Of a stretch of 64,000 nt of DNA, positions 1-7,691 are shown one piece after another. Both the position numbers and the translations under genes were made by a program. The stretch is from Flavihumibacter petaseus NBRC 106054. GTDB taxonomy: Bacteria > Bacteroidota > Bacteroidia > Chitinophagales > Chitinophagaceae. The stretch lies in contig NZ_BBWV01000004.1 of assembly GCF_000974785.1 (NCBI RefSeq), positions 310,001 through 374,000 on the forward strand, given 5' to 3'. The notes under the pieces are model-generated. The model saw nothing but the letters and a program-made list of their open reading frames with translations. It did not search any database and was not told where the DNA came from. Every line of letters starts with the position of its first letter. Positions within the stretch are counted from its first letter, which is position 1.

Positions 1-1
1 G

Positions 2-457
2 GCGGCGATCATGCGAAAATCACATATTCCGGTGCTTGTCATTCCGGCCGGGGTAGGGTACGTTGCACCTTCCACCATTACCTATGCTACAGATTTCAGC
101 TATACCATGAATATGGTTTGCCTGAACCTGCTGCAGGAATGGGTAAAAAGGCACGCTGATGCCAAGATCAAAGTCATTCACGTGCAGAAACCCAACGAAG
201 TGATGACTGCTGAACAGGTGAGCGGCAAAGTAAGGCTGGAACAGAAGATCTCAGGCCTGCCACATAAATTTTATGTTGCCACCAACGCTTCTGTTGAAGC
301 CGGGCTGGACAGCTTTCTCAATGACAACCCCAGCCAGCTGCTGGTGATGGTAGCGCACAGGCATTCCTGGTGGAACCGCCTGGTAAATGGCAGCCATACG
401 CGCGAAATGGCCTATCGGGCGGATATACCGTTACTCGTGTTGCAGGACAAAGACTGA
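2..457 (+). CDS. Universal stress protein (UspA family), C-terminal part
   Basis: The reading frame is open from the first bases of the window, so the true start lies upstream and only the C-terminal ~150 residues are seen. The segment reads as a second UspA domain: a short linker with IPVLVIPAG, then a beta-strand with TYATDFS and a C-terminal strand ADIPLLVLQ, as at the end of tandem-Usp proteins of Bacteroidota. The usual ATP-binding G-2x-G-9x-G motif near the end is not obvious; MVAHRHSWWNRL occupies that place, so nucleotide binding is uncertain. It is followed by 525 bp of non-coding DNA. Family assignment is fairly safe; the exact stress role is unknown. Confidence 0.75.
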   Translation, partial: AAIMRKSHIPVLVIPAGVGYVAPSTITYATDFSYTMNMVCLNLLQEWVKRHADAKIKVIHVQKPNEVMTAEQVSGKVRLEQKISGLPHKFYVATNASVEAGLDSFLNDNPSQLLVMVAHRHSWWNRLVNGSHTREMAYRADIPLLVLQDKD

Positions 458-480
458 GAACAAGTTTGGGGTTTGCTTTG

Positions 481-506
481 CCTGTCGAAGCTTTAGCGAT
501 GGCAGG
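481..506. repeat. REP-like imperfect inverted repeat with CGAAGCTTTAGCG core
   Basis: The core CGAAGCTTTAGCG (486-498) sits between weakly complementary ends CCTGTC and GGCAGG, 25 nt after the usp stop. The same core recurs at 49168-49180, just after another gene end. Two copies in 64 kb, both immediately downstream of stops, suggest a dispersed palindromic repeat. Only two copies are visible, so this is tentative. Confidence 0.45.
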
Positions 507-569
507 GGTTTGAGGTTTGCAGTTAGGTTTGGCGTTTCCCAGGTTATCTGACACCCAACTAAGTGCTAT

Positions 570-591
570 CCTGGCTCCATCCTGGCTCCAT
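570..591. repeat. Two-copy 11-bp direct repeat
   Basis: The unit CCTGGCTCCAT occurs twice in perfect tandem (570-580 and 581-591), followed by a degenerate CCCTGC. It has the same 11-bp period as the arrays at 710 and 49379. Confidence 0.7.
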
Positions 592-709
592 CCCTGCAAT
601 TTTGGGTGGGTTTTATTGACTGCGGCACGCAAGCCGGGCATCATTGTAGCTGGTACCAGGCACCGTCGAAGCATGGATGGCCATAGGGGGAGTATGGGAA
701 AACCCTGAC

Positions 710-759
710 CTGACCCTAAGCTGACCCTAAGGTGACCCTAAGCTGACCCTAAGCTGACC
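710..759. repeat. 11-bp tandem repeat array (CTGACCCTAAG)n
   Basis: Four consecutive 11-bp units start at 710, 721, 732 and 743 and differ by one base (unit three begins GTGACC), followed by a partial fifth CTGACC. The period is about one turn of B-DNA. It lies just upstream of the AT-rich block and the tig promoter; whether it affects expression is unknown. Confidence 0.9.
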
Positions 760-934
760 TCACAATCACCTATAAATCAAGCATTTAATTTTATCGAATT
801 ATATATTTTTTATTATATAATAATTTTAAATTCATATTATTAGAATGAGGGTATTCAATCCTTCTCCTGGAACCTGCCTATTGTCCACCATTCCCCGCGG
901 TCAATCTTTGGCCGGCAATGCAGAAACCTTTTCG

Positions 935-942
935 TACCTTTG
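935..942 (+). promoter_or_regulatory. Promoter -7 element of tig (TACCTTTG)
   Basis: Exact match to the Bacteroidota TAnnTTTG element, 40 nt before the tig ATG. A TTTG at 907-910 could be the -33 part, but the 24-nt spacing is longer than usual. Confidence 0.55.
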
Positions 943-982
943 CCCCCCATTTTAGGTTAATATCTATAATAAATAGCATCGT

Positions 983-2368
983 ATGGCAACCGTTACGCGG
1001 GAAAACATTGGTCTGTTAAACGACAAGATCACTGTAAAACTGGCAAAAGAGGACTATCTGCCCTCTTTCGAAAAAGCACTCAAAAATTATAGCAAACAGG
1101 CAAATATCCCTGGCTTCAGAAAAGGAATGGTCCCTTCCGGACTAATCCGCAAAATGCACGGCCAGAACGTGTTCGTTGACGAGGTACTGCGTTCCGTTGA
1201 GAAGCAGCTGACCGATTATATGACCAATGAGAAGCTGGAAATCTTCGCCCAGCCGCTTCCGATGCCGGAAAACGACTCCCGTCAGCTGGATATGAATAGT
1301 CCAAATGAGTATGCTTTCGCATTTGAAATCGGCCTGAAACCCGATTTCAAAGTAGCTGACCTGAAAACTGCCAAACTTCCCTATTACAAGATCACTGTTA
1401 CAGAAGAAATGGTAGACGAAGAGCTGAACCGGCTCCAGTTGCGTTATGGCAACATGACAGAACCCGAAACTGTGACAGGTGACGACAATGTATTGAATAT
1501 CAGCTTTACTGAGCTTGGTGACGATGGTCAGCCTGTAGAAGGCGGAATTACCAAAGACAATTCAGTACTGGTTAAGTATTTCGCAGAAGCCTTCCGTCCC
1601 CGGCTGATCGGTAAAAAAACAGGAGATGCGCTTGAAACCACCCTCGCGGAGGCTTTCGATACGAAAGAGCGCGAATGGATCCTGGGTGACCTCGGTCTGT
1701 CCAAAGAAGATCCGGCGCAACTTTCCCGCAAATTCAGGCTGACGATCACTAAAGTTGGCCTGGTGGAGAAAGCAGCAATGGATGAGAACTTCTTTCAGAC
1801 TGCTTTCCCCGGTAAAGAAATTACCGACGAAGCCAGCGTAAGAAATGCGATCAAAGAAGATATCCAGCTGCAGCTCGATGCGCAGAGTCGCAATCAGCTG
1901 TTCGACGGCATCTATCACCACCTGCTCGATCATACCACAATTTCCTTCCCGGAGAGCTTCCTGAAGAAATGGATCCAGAACGGAAACGACAGTCAGAAGT
2001 CCCCCGAAGAAGCCGAGAAAGAATATCCTTCCTTCTCAAACTCACTGAAGTGGACCCTGATCGTTGACCAGCTGGTGAAGGACAACCAGATTGAAGTTAA
2101 ACCGGAAGATCTGCGTGATTTTGCAAAAGCCCAGTTGTTCAGCTATATGGGCAATATGCAAATGGGCCAGCTCGATACGGAGCAGCCCTGGGTTAATGAT
2201 TACGTTGAAAGGATGATGAAAGACCGGAAATTTGTGGAGGATAGCTTCCACCGTATTCAGACGGACAAGGTATTCGGTCTGGCCGAAAGCCAGGTGCAGC
2301 GGGATGAAAAGCCAATTGATCTGGAATCTTTCCAGAAAATGCAGGCAGAGCACCATCACCACCACTAG
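983..2368 (+). CDS. tig: Trigger factor, ribosome-associated chaperone
   Basis: Trigger factor binds the ribosome near the exit tunnel and shields nascent chains; family members also carry peptidyl-prolyl isomerase activity. The N-terminal ribosome-binding domain (residues ~1-145) contains the signature region with PGFRKGMVP (about 44-52) matching the GFRxGxxP motif. A degenerate FKBP-like domain and a long helical substrate-binding domain follow. At 461 aa it is slightly longer than E. coli Tig (432). The protein ends in a natural run of five histidines. The gene leads a proteostasis cluster with clpP1, clpP2 and clpX, a conserved arrangement in bacteria. A hairpin terminator follows the stop, so clpP1 probably has its own promoter. 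Confidence 0.95.
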   Translation: MATVTRENIGLLNDKITVKLAKEDYLPSFEKALKNYSKQANIPGFRKGMVPSGLIRKMHGQNVFVDEVLRSVEKQLTDYMTNEKLEIFAQPLPMPENDSRQLDMNSPNEYAFAFEIGLKPDFKVADLKTAKLPYYKITVTEEMVDEELNRLQLRYGNMTEPETVTGDDNVLNISFTELGDDGQPVEGGITKDNSVLVKYFAEAFRPRLIGKKTGDALETTLAEAFDTKEREWILGDLGLSKEDPAQLSRKFRLTITKVGLVEKAAMDENFFQTAFPGKEITDEASVRNAIKEDIQLQLDAQSRNQLFDGIYHHLLDHTTISFPESFLKKWIQNGNDSQKSPEEAEKEYPSFSNSLKWTLIVDQLVKDNQIEVKPEDLRDFAKAQLFSYMGNMQMGQLDTEQPWVNDYVERMMKDRKFVEDSFHRIQTDKVFGLAESQVQRDEKPIDLESFQKMQAEHHHHH

Positions 2369-2392
2369 TAACACATTGATTGTGGATATAAT

Positions 2393-2418
2393 AAAAGCCG
2401 GGGCAACCCGGCTTTTGT
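2393..2418 (+). terminator. Rho-independent terminator of tig
   Basis: Perfect 10-bp stem AAAAGCCGGG (2393-2402) / CCCGGCTTTT (2407-2416) with a GCAA tetraloop, 25 nt after the tig stop. The A- and T-flanked stem could work in either direction. Confidence 0.85.
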
Positions 2419-2511
2419 GTGCTAAAATGTCAGCCTTTTTGTCATGATTTTCAATTGGAAAGATATTTGCACGACTGTTGTGCCTTATTTTTAATCAAAT
2501 AACCCGGACAT

Positions 2512-3198
2512 ATGGCATCTGAATTTGAAAAATATGCGGTCAAGCACCGGGGCATCTCGAGCCTGACGCTGCACGATTACCAGAAACATCTTGTTACCAA
2601 TCTTACGCCGAATATCATTGAAGAACGACCCATGAACATCGCGGTGATGGACGTGTACAGTCGTCTGATGATGGACCGGATCATTTTCCTGGGCTACCCG
2701 ATCAACGACGAAGTAGCCAATATCATCACCGCACAGCTTCTCTTCCTGGAAAGCACAGACCGGACCCGGGACATCCAGATGTATATCAACTGTCCCGGTG
2801 GTAGTGTTTATGCCGGACTCGGCATGTATGATACCCTTCAGTACATCACACCTGATGTTGCCACCATCTGTATCGGAATGGCTGCGTCTATGGGCGCCGT
2901 GCTCATGTGTTCAGGTACCAAGGGCAAACGTACAGCGCTCAAACACAGTAGAATCATGATGCACCAGCCGAGCGGCGCTATTGGCGGCCAGGCTTCTGAT
3001 ATTGAGATCACTGTCAATGAGATCCGCAAACTGAAGAAAGAACTTTACGAAATCATCGCCCACCATACCGGCAAGCCGATCAAACAGGTGGAAAAGGACT
3101 GTGACCGCGACTACTGGCTCACCTCCCTTGAAGCCAAGGAATATGGACTGGTGGATGAGGTGCTGCTCGTAAATCCCAGAAAGGAACACAAAGACTGA
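2512..3198 (+). CDS. clpP1: ATP-dependent Clp protease proteolytic subunit, copy 1
   Basis: Serine peptidase (family S14) forming the tetradecameric barrel that degrades proteins fed by ClpX or other Clp ATPases in the cytoplasm. The catalytic triad is intact: Ser126 in GMAASMGA, His151 in MMHQPSG and Asp200 in DCDRDYW, with the same 25- and 49-residue spacings as E. coli ClpP. At 228 aa it has a longer N-terminus than usual (~195-207 aa); the first ~35 residues may be a propeptide. A second, distinct clpP follows 44 nt later. The ATG at 2512 gives MASEFEK and is the only sensible start. Confidence 0.95.
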   Translation: MASEFEKYAVKHRGISSLTLHDYQKHLVTNLTPNIIEERPMNIAVMDVYSRLMMDRIIFLGYPINDEVANIITAQLLFLESTDRTRDIQMYINCPGGSVYAGLGMYDTLQYITPDVATICIGMAASMGAVLMCSGTKGKRTALKHSRIMMHQPSGAIGGQASDIEITVNEIRKLKKELYEIIAHHTGKPIKQVEKDCDRDYWLTSLEAKEYGLVDEVLLVNPRKEHKD

Positions 3199-3242
3199 TA
3201 TTCTTCAGTGTAAACAAGCTCTAAGCATTAAAAATTACAAAA

Positions 3243-3869
3243 ATGTTATATCCGAAATATACTGGTTACCGGATGGATGATGAAGAGGAAAAACAGCCGG
3301 AGGACAAGCGCGATGAACTGATGATGCTGAATAAGAAGATTGAAAAATATTTCTTTGAGAACCGCGCCGTTTATCTCTGGGGACCTGTGGAAGATAAATC
3401 CGCCCGCGAAGTAGTGACCAAAATGCTCCTCCTGGATGCGGATGATTCCGGTAAGGAGATCAAATTTTACATCAATAGTCCGGGTGGCGTGGTTACCAGC
3501 GGTATGGTGATCTATGATACCATGCAGATGCTGAAAAGCCCGGTAAGCACCATTTGTATGGGTCTGGCAGCCTCCATGGGGTCAATCCTGCTCAGCGGTG
3601 GCGCCAAAGGCCGTCGCTTTATCTACCCACACGGTGAAGTGATGATCCACCAGCCCAGCCTCGGCGGCTACATGCAGGGCGTGAGCGCCGACCTGGAGAT
3701 CCAGGCGGTTCAAACAAAAAGAGTTAAAGAGCTGGGAGCCAAGATATTAGCAGAAAACTGCGGGAAAACAGTGGCCCAGATCATGAAAGATTTTGACCGG
3801 GATTACTGGATGGACGCCAAAGATGCCATCGCCTACGGGATCGTAGACGGGCTGGTCGACAAGGTCTGA
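3243..3869 (+). CDS. clpP2: ATP-dependent Clp protease proteolytic subunit, copy 2
   Basis: Second S14 peptidase of 208 aa, clearly diverged from its neighbour (INSPGG against INCPGG, a different N-terminus rich in Glu/Lys). The triad is present: Ser111 in GLAASMGS, His136 in MIHQPSL and, by alignment, Asp187 in DFDRDYW. Both copies look catalytically competent, so mixed or alternative ClpP rings are possible. The 44-nt gap from clpP1 suggests co-transcription. A hairpin terminator 55 nt after the stop separates it from clpX. Confidence 0.95.
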   Translation: MLYPKYTGYRMDDEEEKQPEDKRDELMMLNKKIEKYFFENRAVYLWGPVEDKSAREVVTKMLLLDADDSGKEIKFYINSPGGVVTSGMVIYDTMQMLKSPVSTICMGLAASMGSILLSGGAKGRRFIYPHGEVMIHQPSLGGYMQGVSADLEIQAVQTKRVKELGAKILAENCGKTVAQIMKDFDRDYWMDAKDAIAYGIVDGLVDKV

Positions 3870-3924
3870 TCTGCCTTAACGGGAAAATCCCCGGGGGTAA
3901 TCACGTTCATAAATAACGTAAATG

Positions 3925-3953
3925 ACCGTTCCGTTGCTATGGAACGGTTTTTT
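3925..3953 (+). terminator. Terminator of the clpP operon, touching the clpX promoter
   Basis: 8-bp stem ACCGTTCC (3925-3932) / GGAACGGT (3941-3948), 8-nt loop, then a T run. The T run adjoins the TATCTTTG element of the clpX promoter (3953-3960). Confidence 0.75.
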
Positions 3954-3960
3954 ATCTTTG
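3953..3960 (+). promoter_or_regulatory. Promoter -7 element of clpX (TATCTTTG)
   Basis: Exact TAnnTTTG match 17 nt before the ATG at 3978. It shows that the in-frame upstream ATG at 3939, which lies inside the preceding terminator loop, is not the start. Confidence 0.7.
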
Positions 3961-3977
3961 CAAGCAAGCAACAGCGT

Positions 3978-5210
3978 ATGGCAAAAAACACTTTACATTG
4001 CTCTTTCTGTGGCAGAAGCCGCGACGAGGTGAAAATCCTGATCGCGGGACAGGACGGGCATATCTGCGAGAACTGTGTGGAACACGCTCGTGAAATTATC
4101 GAACAGGAGCTGCTGACCCGCTCGGAAACGACGGGCCCCGGCTTCAAACTGACAGTCAAGAAACCTATTGAAATAAAGCGATTCCTCGACGAATATGTCA
4201 TCGGGCAGGATGATGCTAAAAAGGTACTTTCAGTTGCCGTTTACAATCACTACAAAAGGCTCCAGCAAAAGACAACAGAAAACGATATCGATATTGAAAA
4301 AAGCAATATCGTTATGGTTGGCGAAACCGGTACGGGTAAAACCCTGCTGGCGAAAACTATTGCCAAACTGCTGAATGTTCCTTTTGCAATTGTAGATGCC
4401 ACTGTATTTACCGAAGCCGGCTACGTAGGTGAAGACGTTGAAAGTATTCTGACCCGCCTTTTGCAGGTCTGCAATTACGACGTTACTGCAGCTGAAAGAG
4501 GAATAGTGTACATCGATGAGATCGACAAGATCGCAAGGAAAGGGGATAACCCATCCATCACCCGCGATGTGAGTGGTGAAGGTGTGCAGCAGGGATTGCT
4601 GAAATTGCTCGAAGGTACTGATGTGCTCGTGCCACCCCAGGGCGGCAGAAAGCACCCGGAACAGAAGCTCATTAAGATCAACACGCAGAACATCCTGTTC
4701 ATTTGCGGTGGCGCTTTTGACGGGGTGGACAAACTGATCGCCAGGAGAGTCAACACCAATGCAATCGGCTTTAACGTTAACAAGGAACAACAGGAAGCAG
4801 CAAAGAAAAACCTGTTGCAATATGTTAATGCGCAGGATCTGAAACATTTCGGTCTCATCCCCGAATTGTTGGGCCGCCTGCCGGTAGTAACCTACCTCAA
4901 CCCGCTCGATGCTCCGACGCTTCGTTCCATTCTTACAGAACCTAAAAATGCCCTCATCAAACAATACAAGAAGTTGTTTGAAATAGAAGGTATCGAACTG
5001 AGTATTGATAGCGAGGTGATGGATTTCATGGTAGCAAAAGCCATGGAATATAAGCTTGGCGCCCGTGGCCTGCGTTCAATCTGTGAAAGCATTCTGACAG
5101 ATGCTATGTTCGAACTGCCCTCCAGCAAGGAAACCCGTTTCCACCTGACGCTGGATTATGCCGAGAAGAAATTCGACAAGAGCAAAATGAGCCTTCTGAA
5201 AGTTGCATAA
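3978..5210 (+). CDS. clpX: Clp protease ATP-binding subunit, AAA+ unfoldase
   Basis: Hexameric unfoldase that threads tagged substrates into ClpP. The 410-aa protein starts [11 protein letters not shown] at 3978; an upstream in-frame ATG would add 13 residues encoded by terminator and promoter DNA. Seen in order: N-terminal zinc-binding domain with Cys8, Cys11, Cys30 and Cys33; Walker A GETGTGKT (115-122, Lys121); pore loop GYVGED; Walker B IVYIDEID; a C-terminal AAA+ small domain. Family knowledge: the zinc domain binds adaptors and substrates. The next gene starts 1 nt after the stop and is surely co-transcribed. Confidence 0.97.
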   Translation: MAKNTLHCSFCGRSRDEVKILIAGQDGHICENCVEHAREIIEQELLTRSETTGPGFKLTVKKPIEIKRFLDEYVIGQDDAKKVLSVAVYNHYKRLQQKTTENDIDIEKSNIVMVGETGTGKTLLAKTIAKLLNVPFAIVDATVFTEAGYVGEDVESILTRLLQVCNYDVTAAERGIVYIDEIDKIARKGDNPSITRDVSGEGVQQGLLKLLEGTDVLVPPQGGRKHPEQKLIKINTQNILFICGGAFDGVDKLIARRVNTNAIGFNVNKEQQEAAKKNLLQYVNAQDLKHFGLIPELLGRLPVVTYLNPLDAPTLRSILTEPKNALIKQYKKLFEIEGIELSIDSEVMDFMVAKAMEYKLGARGLRSICESILTDAMFELPSSKETRFHLTLDYAEKKFDKSKMSLLKVA

Positions 5211-5211
5211 T

Positions 5212-5391
5212 ATGAAAGAACTGATCGACAAGTTGATGGCACAGGGGCTAAGTGAACAGCAGGCTTACAAAGCTGTTGAAATCGTAAAGGATTTTGCCAA
5301 GGAGAAGTTCCCCATTTTTGGCGGCGCAATTGACAAGCTGTTCGATAAATATGGTCCGAAGGATGATGTGCAGGATGACTACCTGGACTGA
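5212..5391 (+). CDS. Small conserved helical protein downstream of clpX (59 aa)
   Basis: Starts MKELIDKLMAQG one nucleotide after the clpX stop. The sequence is predicted helical and charged: a first helix with GLSEQQAYKAVEIV, a short middle FPIFGG, a second helix AIDKLFDKYG and an acidic tail ending DDYLD. No signal peptide or membrane segment. Function unknown; tight coupling to clpX suggests a role with ClpXP, for example as adaptor or regulator, but that is inference from position only. A terminator follows. Confidence 0.7.
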   Translation: MKELIDKLMAQGLSEQQAYKAVEIVKDFAKEKFPIFGGAIDKLFDKYGPKDDVQDDYLD

Positions 5392-5420
5392 TCAGAATTG
5401 ACATTAATATTATAAAAGTG

Positions 5421-5450
5421 AAGGCCGAATCAGGAATGATCCGGCCTTTA
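5421..5450. terminator. Bidirectional terminator between clpX operon and acyl-CoA dehydrogenase
   Basis: Stem AAGGCCGAATCA (5421-5432) / TGATCCGGCCTT (5437-5448) with one mismatch and a GGAA loop; A/T rich on both sides. It lies between convergent genes. Confidence 0.75.
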
Positions 5451-5471
5451 TTATAGCAAGCAAACGAAAGA

Positions 5472-6617
5472 CTAACGAATATGCAACAGTTCTCTGGCGA
5501 TCACAATTTTCTGTATCTCTGAGGTACCTTCGCCAATGGTACAGAGCTTACTGTCGCGATAATATTTTTCAACGGGAAAGTCTTTGGTATAACCATAGCC
5601 ACCAAAAATCTGAACGGCTTCCGTAGCTGTTTTTACGGCCACTTCACTGGCATAGTATTTCGCCATAGCGGCTTCCATGGTCATATTCAGCTTACGGTTC
5701 TTGCGGTCTGCCGCCTGGTAAGTGAGCAGTTCGGCAGCCATGATCTCCGTTGCCATATCGGCAAGTTTGAATGATATTCCCTGGAAATTTGAAATCGGCT
5801 GGTCAAACTGGTATCGCTCCTTGGAATATTGACGCGCCGCATCATAGGCTCCTGTTGCAATACCAAGGGCCAGCGCAGCAATGGATATTCTGCCCCCATC
5901 CAGTACCTTCATTGACTGCTTGAATCCGTCTCCTACTTCGCCAATTCTGTTCTCATCGGGTATCCGGCAATTGTCAAATATCATTTCTGCAGTTTCACTG
6001 GCGCGCATTCCCAGCTTGTTTTCCTTCTTACCGCCGGAAAACCCCGGGGTGCCGCGTTCCACGATAAATGCAGTGGCATTGTTCTTCGCCCGGACTTCAC
6101 CCGTGCGGGCAATGACCACTGCTATATCGCCGGATTTCCCATGTGTGATCCAACACTTTGTGCCGTTAAGTAACCAATCATTACCATCTTTAACTGCCGT
6201 CGTCCGCATATTTCCGGCATCGCTGCCTGTGTTGGCCTCCGTGAGACCCCAGGCACCAAGCCATTCTCCTTTTGCGAGTCTGGGCAGATATTGCTGTTTT
6301 TGTTTTTCGTTGCCGAAGGCGAGGATGTGACCGCTGCACAAACTGTTGTGCGCCGCCAGGCTGAGTCCGATAGAACCACATACACTGGCAACCTCCCGGA
6401 TAATGGCCACATATTCCAGGTAACCCATGCCTGAGCCACCGTAAGCTTCGGGAACCAGCACGCCCATCAGCCCCAATTCACCCATACGGCTGAAAATCTC
6501 ACGGGGGAAGGTTTGCGCTTCATCCCATTCCATTACATGCGGCAATATTTCCTGCCGGGCGAATTCACGGGCGGTTTGCGCTGCTTGCTGGGTCAATTCA
6601 GGAAGTCCTAACTGCAT
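5472..6617 (-). CDS. Acyl-CoA dehydrogenase
   Basis: FAD enzyme that introduces the trans-2 double bond into acyl-CoA; electrons pass to ETF. The 381-aa length is typical for short/medium-chain or branched-chain members. Recognisable are the N-terminal helical domain, the flavin-binding WGLTEANTGSDAG region, and the C-terminal catalytic base Glu363 in IGEGTSEIQ. Substrate chain length cannot be assigned. A perfect 16-bp palindrome lies 38 bp upstream and is a good candidate operator for a fatty-acid regulator. The preceding minus-strand gene ends 52 bp upstream. Confidence 0.92.
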   Translation of the reverse strand: MQLGLPELTQQAAQTAREFARQEILPHVMEWDEAQTFPREIFSRMGELGLMGVLVPEAYGGSGMGYLEYVAIIREVASVCGSIGLSLAAHNSLCSGHILAFGNEKQKQQYLPRLAKGEWLGAWGLTEANTGSDAGNMRTTAVKDGNDWLLNGTKCWITHGKSGDIAVVIARTGEVRAKNNATAFIVERGTPGFSGGKKENKLGMRASETAEMIFDNCRIPDENRIGEVGDGFKQSMKVLDGGRISIAALALGIATGAYDAARQYSKERYQFDQPISNFQGISFKLADMATEIMAAELLTYQAADRKNRKLNMTMEAAMAKYYASEVAVKTATEAVQIFGGYGYTKDFPVEKYYRDSKLCTIGEGTSEIQKIVIARELLHIR

Positions 6618-6654
6618 AGTCGATTACGCTGCAATATAAAGCGTTTTTTCTTAC

Positions 6655-6670
6655 ACTAACAATTGTTAGT
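6655..6670. promoter_or_regulatory. Perfect 16-bp palindrome upstream of acyl-CoA dehydrogenase
   Basis: ACTAACAATTGTTAGT reads the same on both strands, with a further TAGTG extension to the right. Its position 38-53 bp before the ATG fits an operator for a dimeric TetR-type regulator. No regulator gene is adjacent. Confidence 0.55.
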
Positions 6671-7611
6671 TAGTGAATTTTCCAATAGGGCAGCAGTTTC
6701 TGGTAAAGACTGTCCGAAAGCACATGAATTTGCCTCAGTTCCCTGATATCGCGGAAAGGCCCGTGTGTTTCCCGGTACCGTAAAATCGCTGTTGCAAGCC
6801 GCCAACGGATATAGGGGTGGCTGGACAGGTCATCCCTGCTGGCATCATTCAGGGAAAGCTGGCGCACCGTAACAGGTTCACCGATCCTGATCCTGCCGGA
6901 AAGCCTGTGCCAGAGTGAAGTGTCTGTACCATAGATTTCCCGGAGCTGCTCCCGGGCATAAAATCCGCCCAGGCGGTCGCGGTAGCGCACAATCCGACCT
7001 GCCAGTACCGGCCCGATGCCAGGCAAAGTCATCCAGGCAAGGCTGTCTGCTGTATTGATGTCGAGCGACACAACAGTTGCGCCCCTGTCCGGGTAATTTG
7101 ATTTTATTCCTGCATTAAACTGCCTTCTGTATGTCCCCGCAGCATAATGCATCGTGTCGCGCCGTAAATCATATTGCCAGGCGCCCTGGCGGCGACGGTG
7201 CCGCTGTCCGTAAGCGGCAATGCTGACAAAGGGCAACAGCTTCGTTACAAGGTCAGGATCCATCCCATATATCTTTCCGATTTCACCCGGTTGTTTGAAT
7301 TGACCACCTCTTTCCCGGTATCGTATTATCCTTTGCGCCACCGGTAAGGCGACACCCAGGGAAACCCACCCCTTCTCATCGAGCGTATTGGGATCAAATG
7401 GCCTTAACGGCCGGACCGGTACAACCGGCACAGAGCGGATAGCCCTTATCACACTATCCGTTATCAGAACCGGTTGCGGTGATGGCAACCAGAACCGGGG
7501 TACAATCCAGATCACCAGTACCATACCCACCAACAACAATATGGCTATTCTTTCTCTTCGTGAAAAAGTAAGATAATCTGCCAGCCAGGTTCGCCATGCA
7601 CGCTTTTCCAT
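6670..7611 (-). CDS. Membrane-anchored helix-hairpin-helix (ComEA-like) protein
   Basis: The ATG at 7611 (MEKRAWRTW) is preferred over an upstream in-frame TTG at 7647. The 313-aa protein has one membrane segment near residues 24-42 (IAILLLVGMVLVIWIV) and then three ComEA-type helix-hairpin-helix modules, recognised by repeated pattern [LN]..A/G..I(I/V)RYR(E/D)R.G.F....L..IYG: one early, one with LPGIGPVLAGRIVRYR, and a C-terminal one with LATAILRYRETHGPF. HhH motifs of this family bind DNA without sequence specificity. It could act in DNA uptake or envelope DNA binding; no competence genes are nearby. Confidence 0.8.
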   Translation of the reverse strand: MEKRAWRTWLADYLTFSRRERIAILLLVGMVLVIWIVPRFWLPSPQPVLITDSVIRAIRSVPVVPVRPLRPFDPNTLDEKGWVSLGVALPVAQRIIRYRERGGQFKQPGEIGKIYGMDPDLVTKLLPFVSIAAYGQRHRRRQGAWQYDLRRDTMHYAAGTYRRQFNAGIKSNYPDRGATVVSLDINTADSLAWMTLPGIGPVLAGRIVRYRDRLGGFYAREQLREIYGTDTSLWHRLSGRIRIGEPVTVRQLSLNDASRDDLSSHPYIRWRLATAILRYRETHGPFRDIRELRQIHVLSDSLYQKLLPYWKIH

Positions 7612-7691
7612 GCTCTTTTTTTGCTGCAAACTTTTCAAAATCTGCAACCAATAACAAGCGTGATTTAGCGGTAATGGTGTAATGTGGAACT

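Larger units (their letters stand above)
458..982. other. Non-coding stretch between usp and tig
   Basis: No convincing gene is present; short open frames here lack promoter, start context and recognisable protein features. It holds a CGAAGCTTTAGCG element (486-498), a two-copy 11-bp direct repeat (570-591), a four-copy 11-bp tandem array (710-759), a block of about 8% GC (781-840 counted) and the tig promoter element (935-942). Confidence 0.7.

Noticed and set aside
517-708. Small open frame in the gap before tig
   Set aside because: It contains the 11-bp repeats, has no recognisable start context and its protein looks random.
3939-3977. 13-residue N-terminal extension of ClpX
   Set aside because: The DNA is a terminator stem and a promoter element, and family members start at the MAKNTLHC position.
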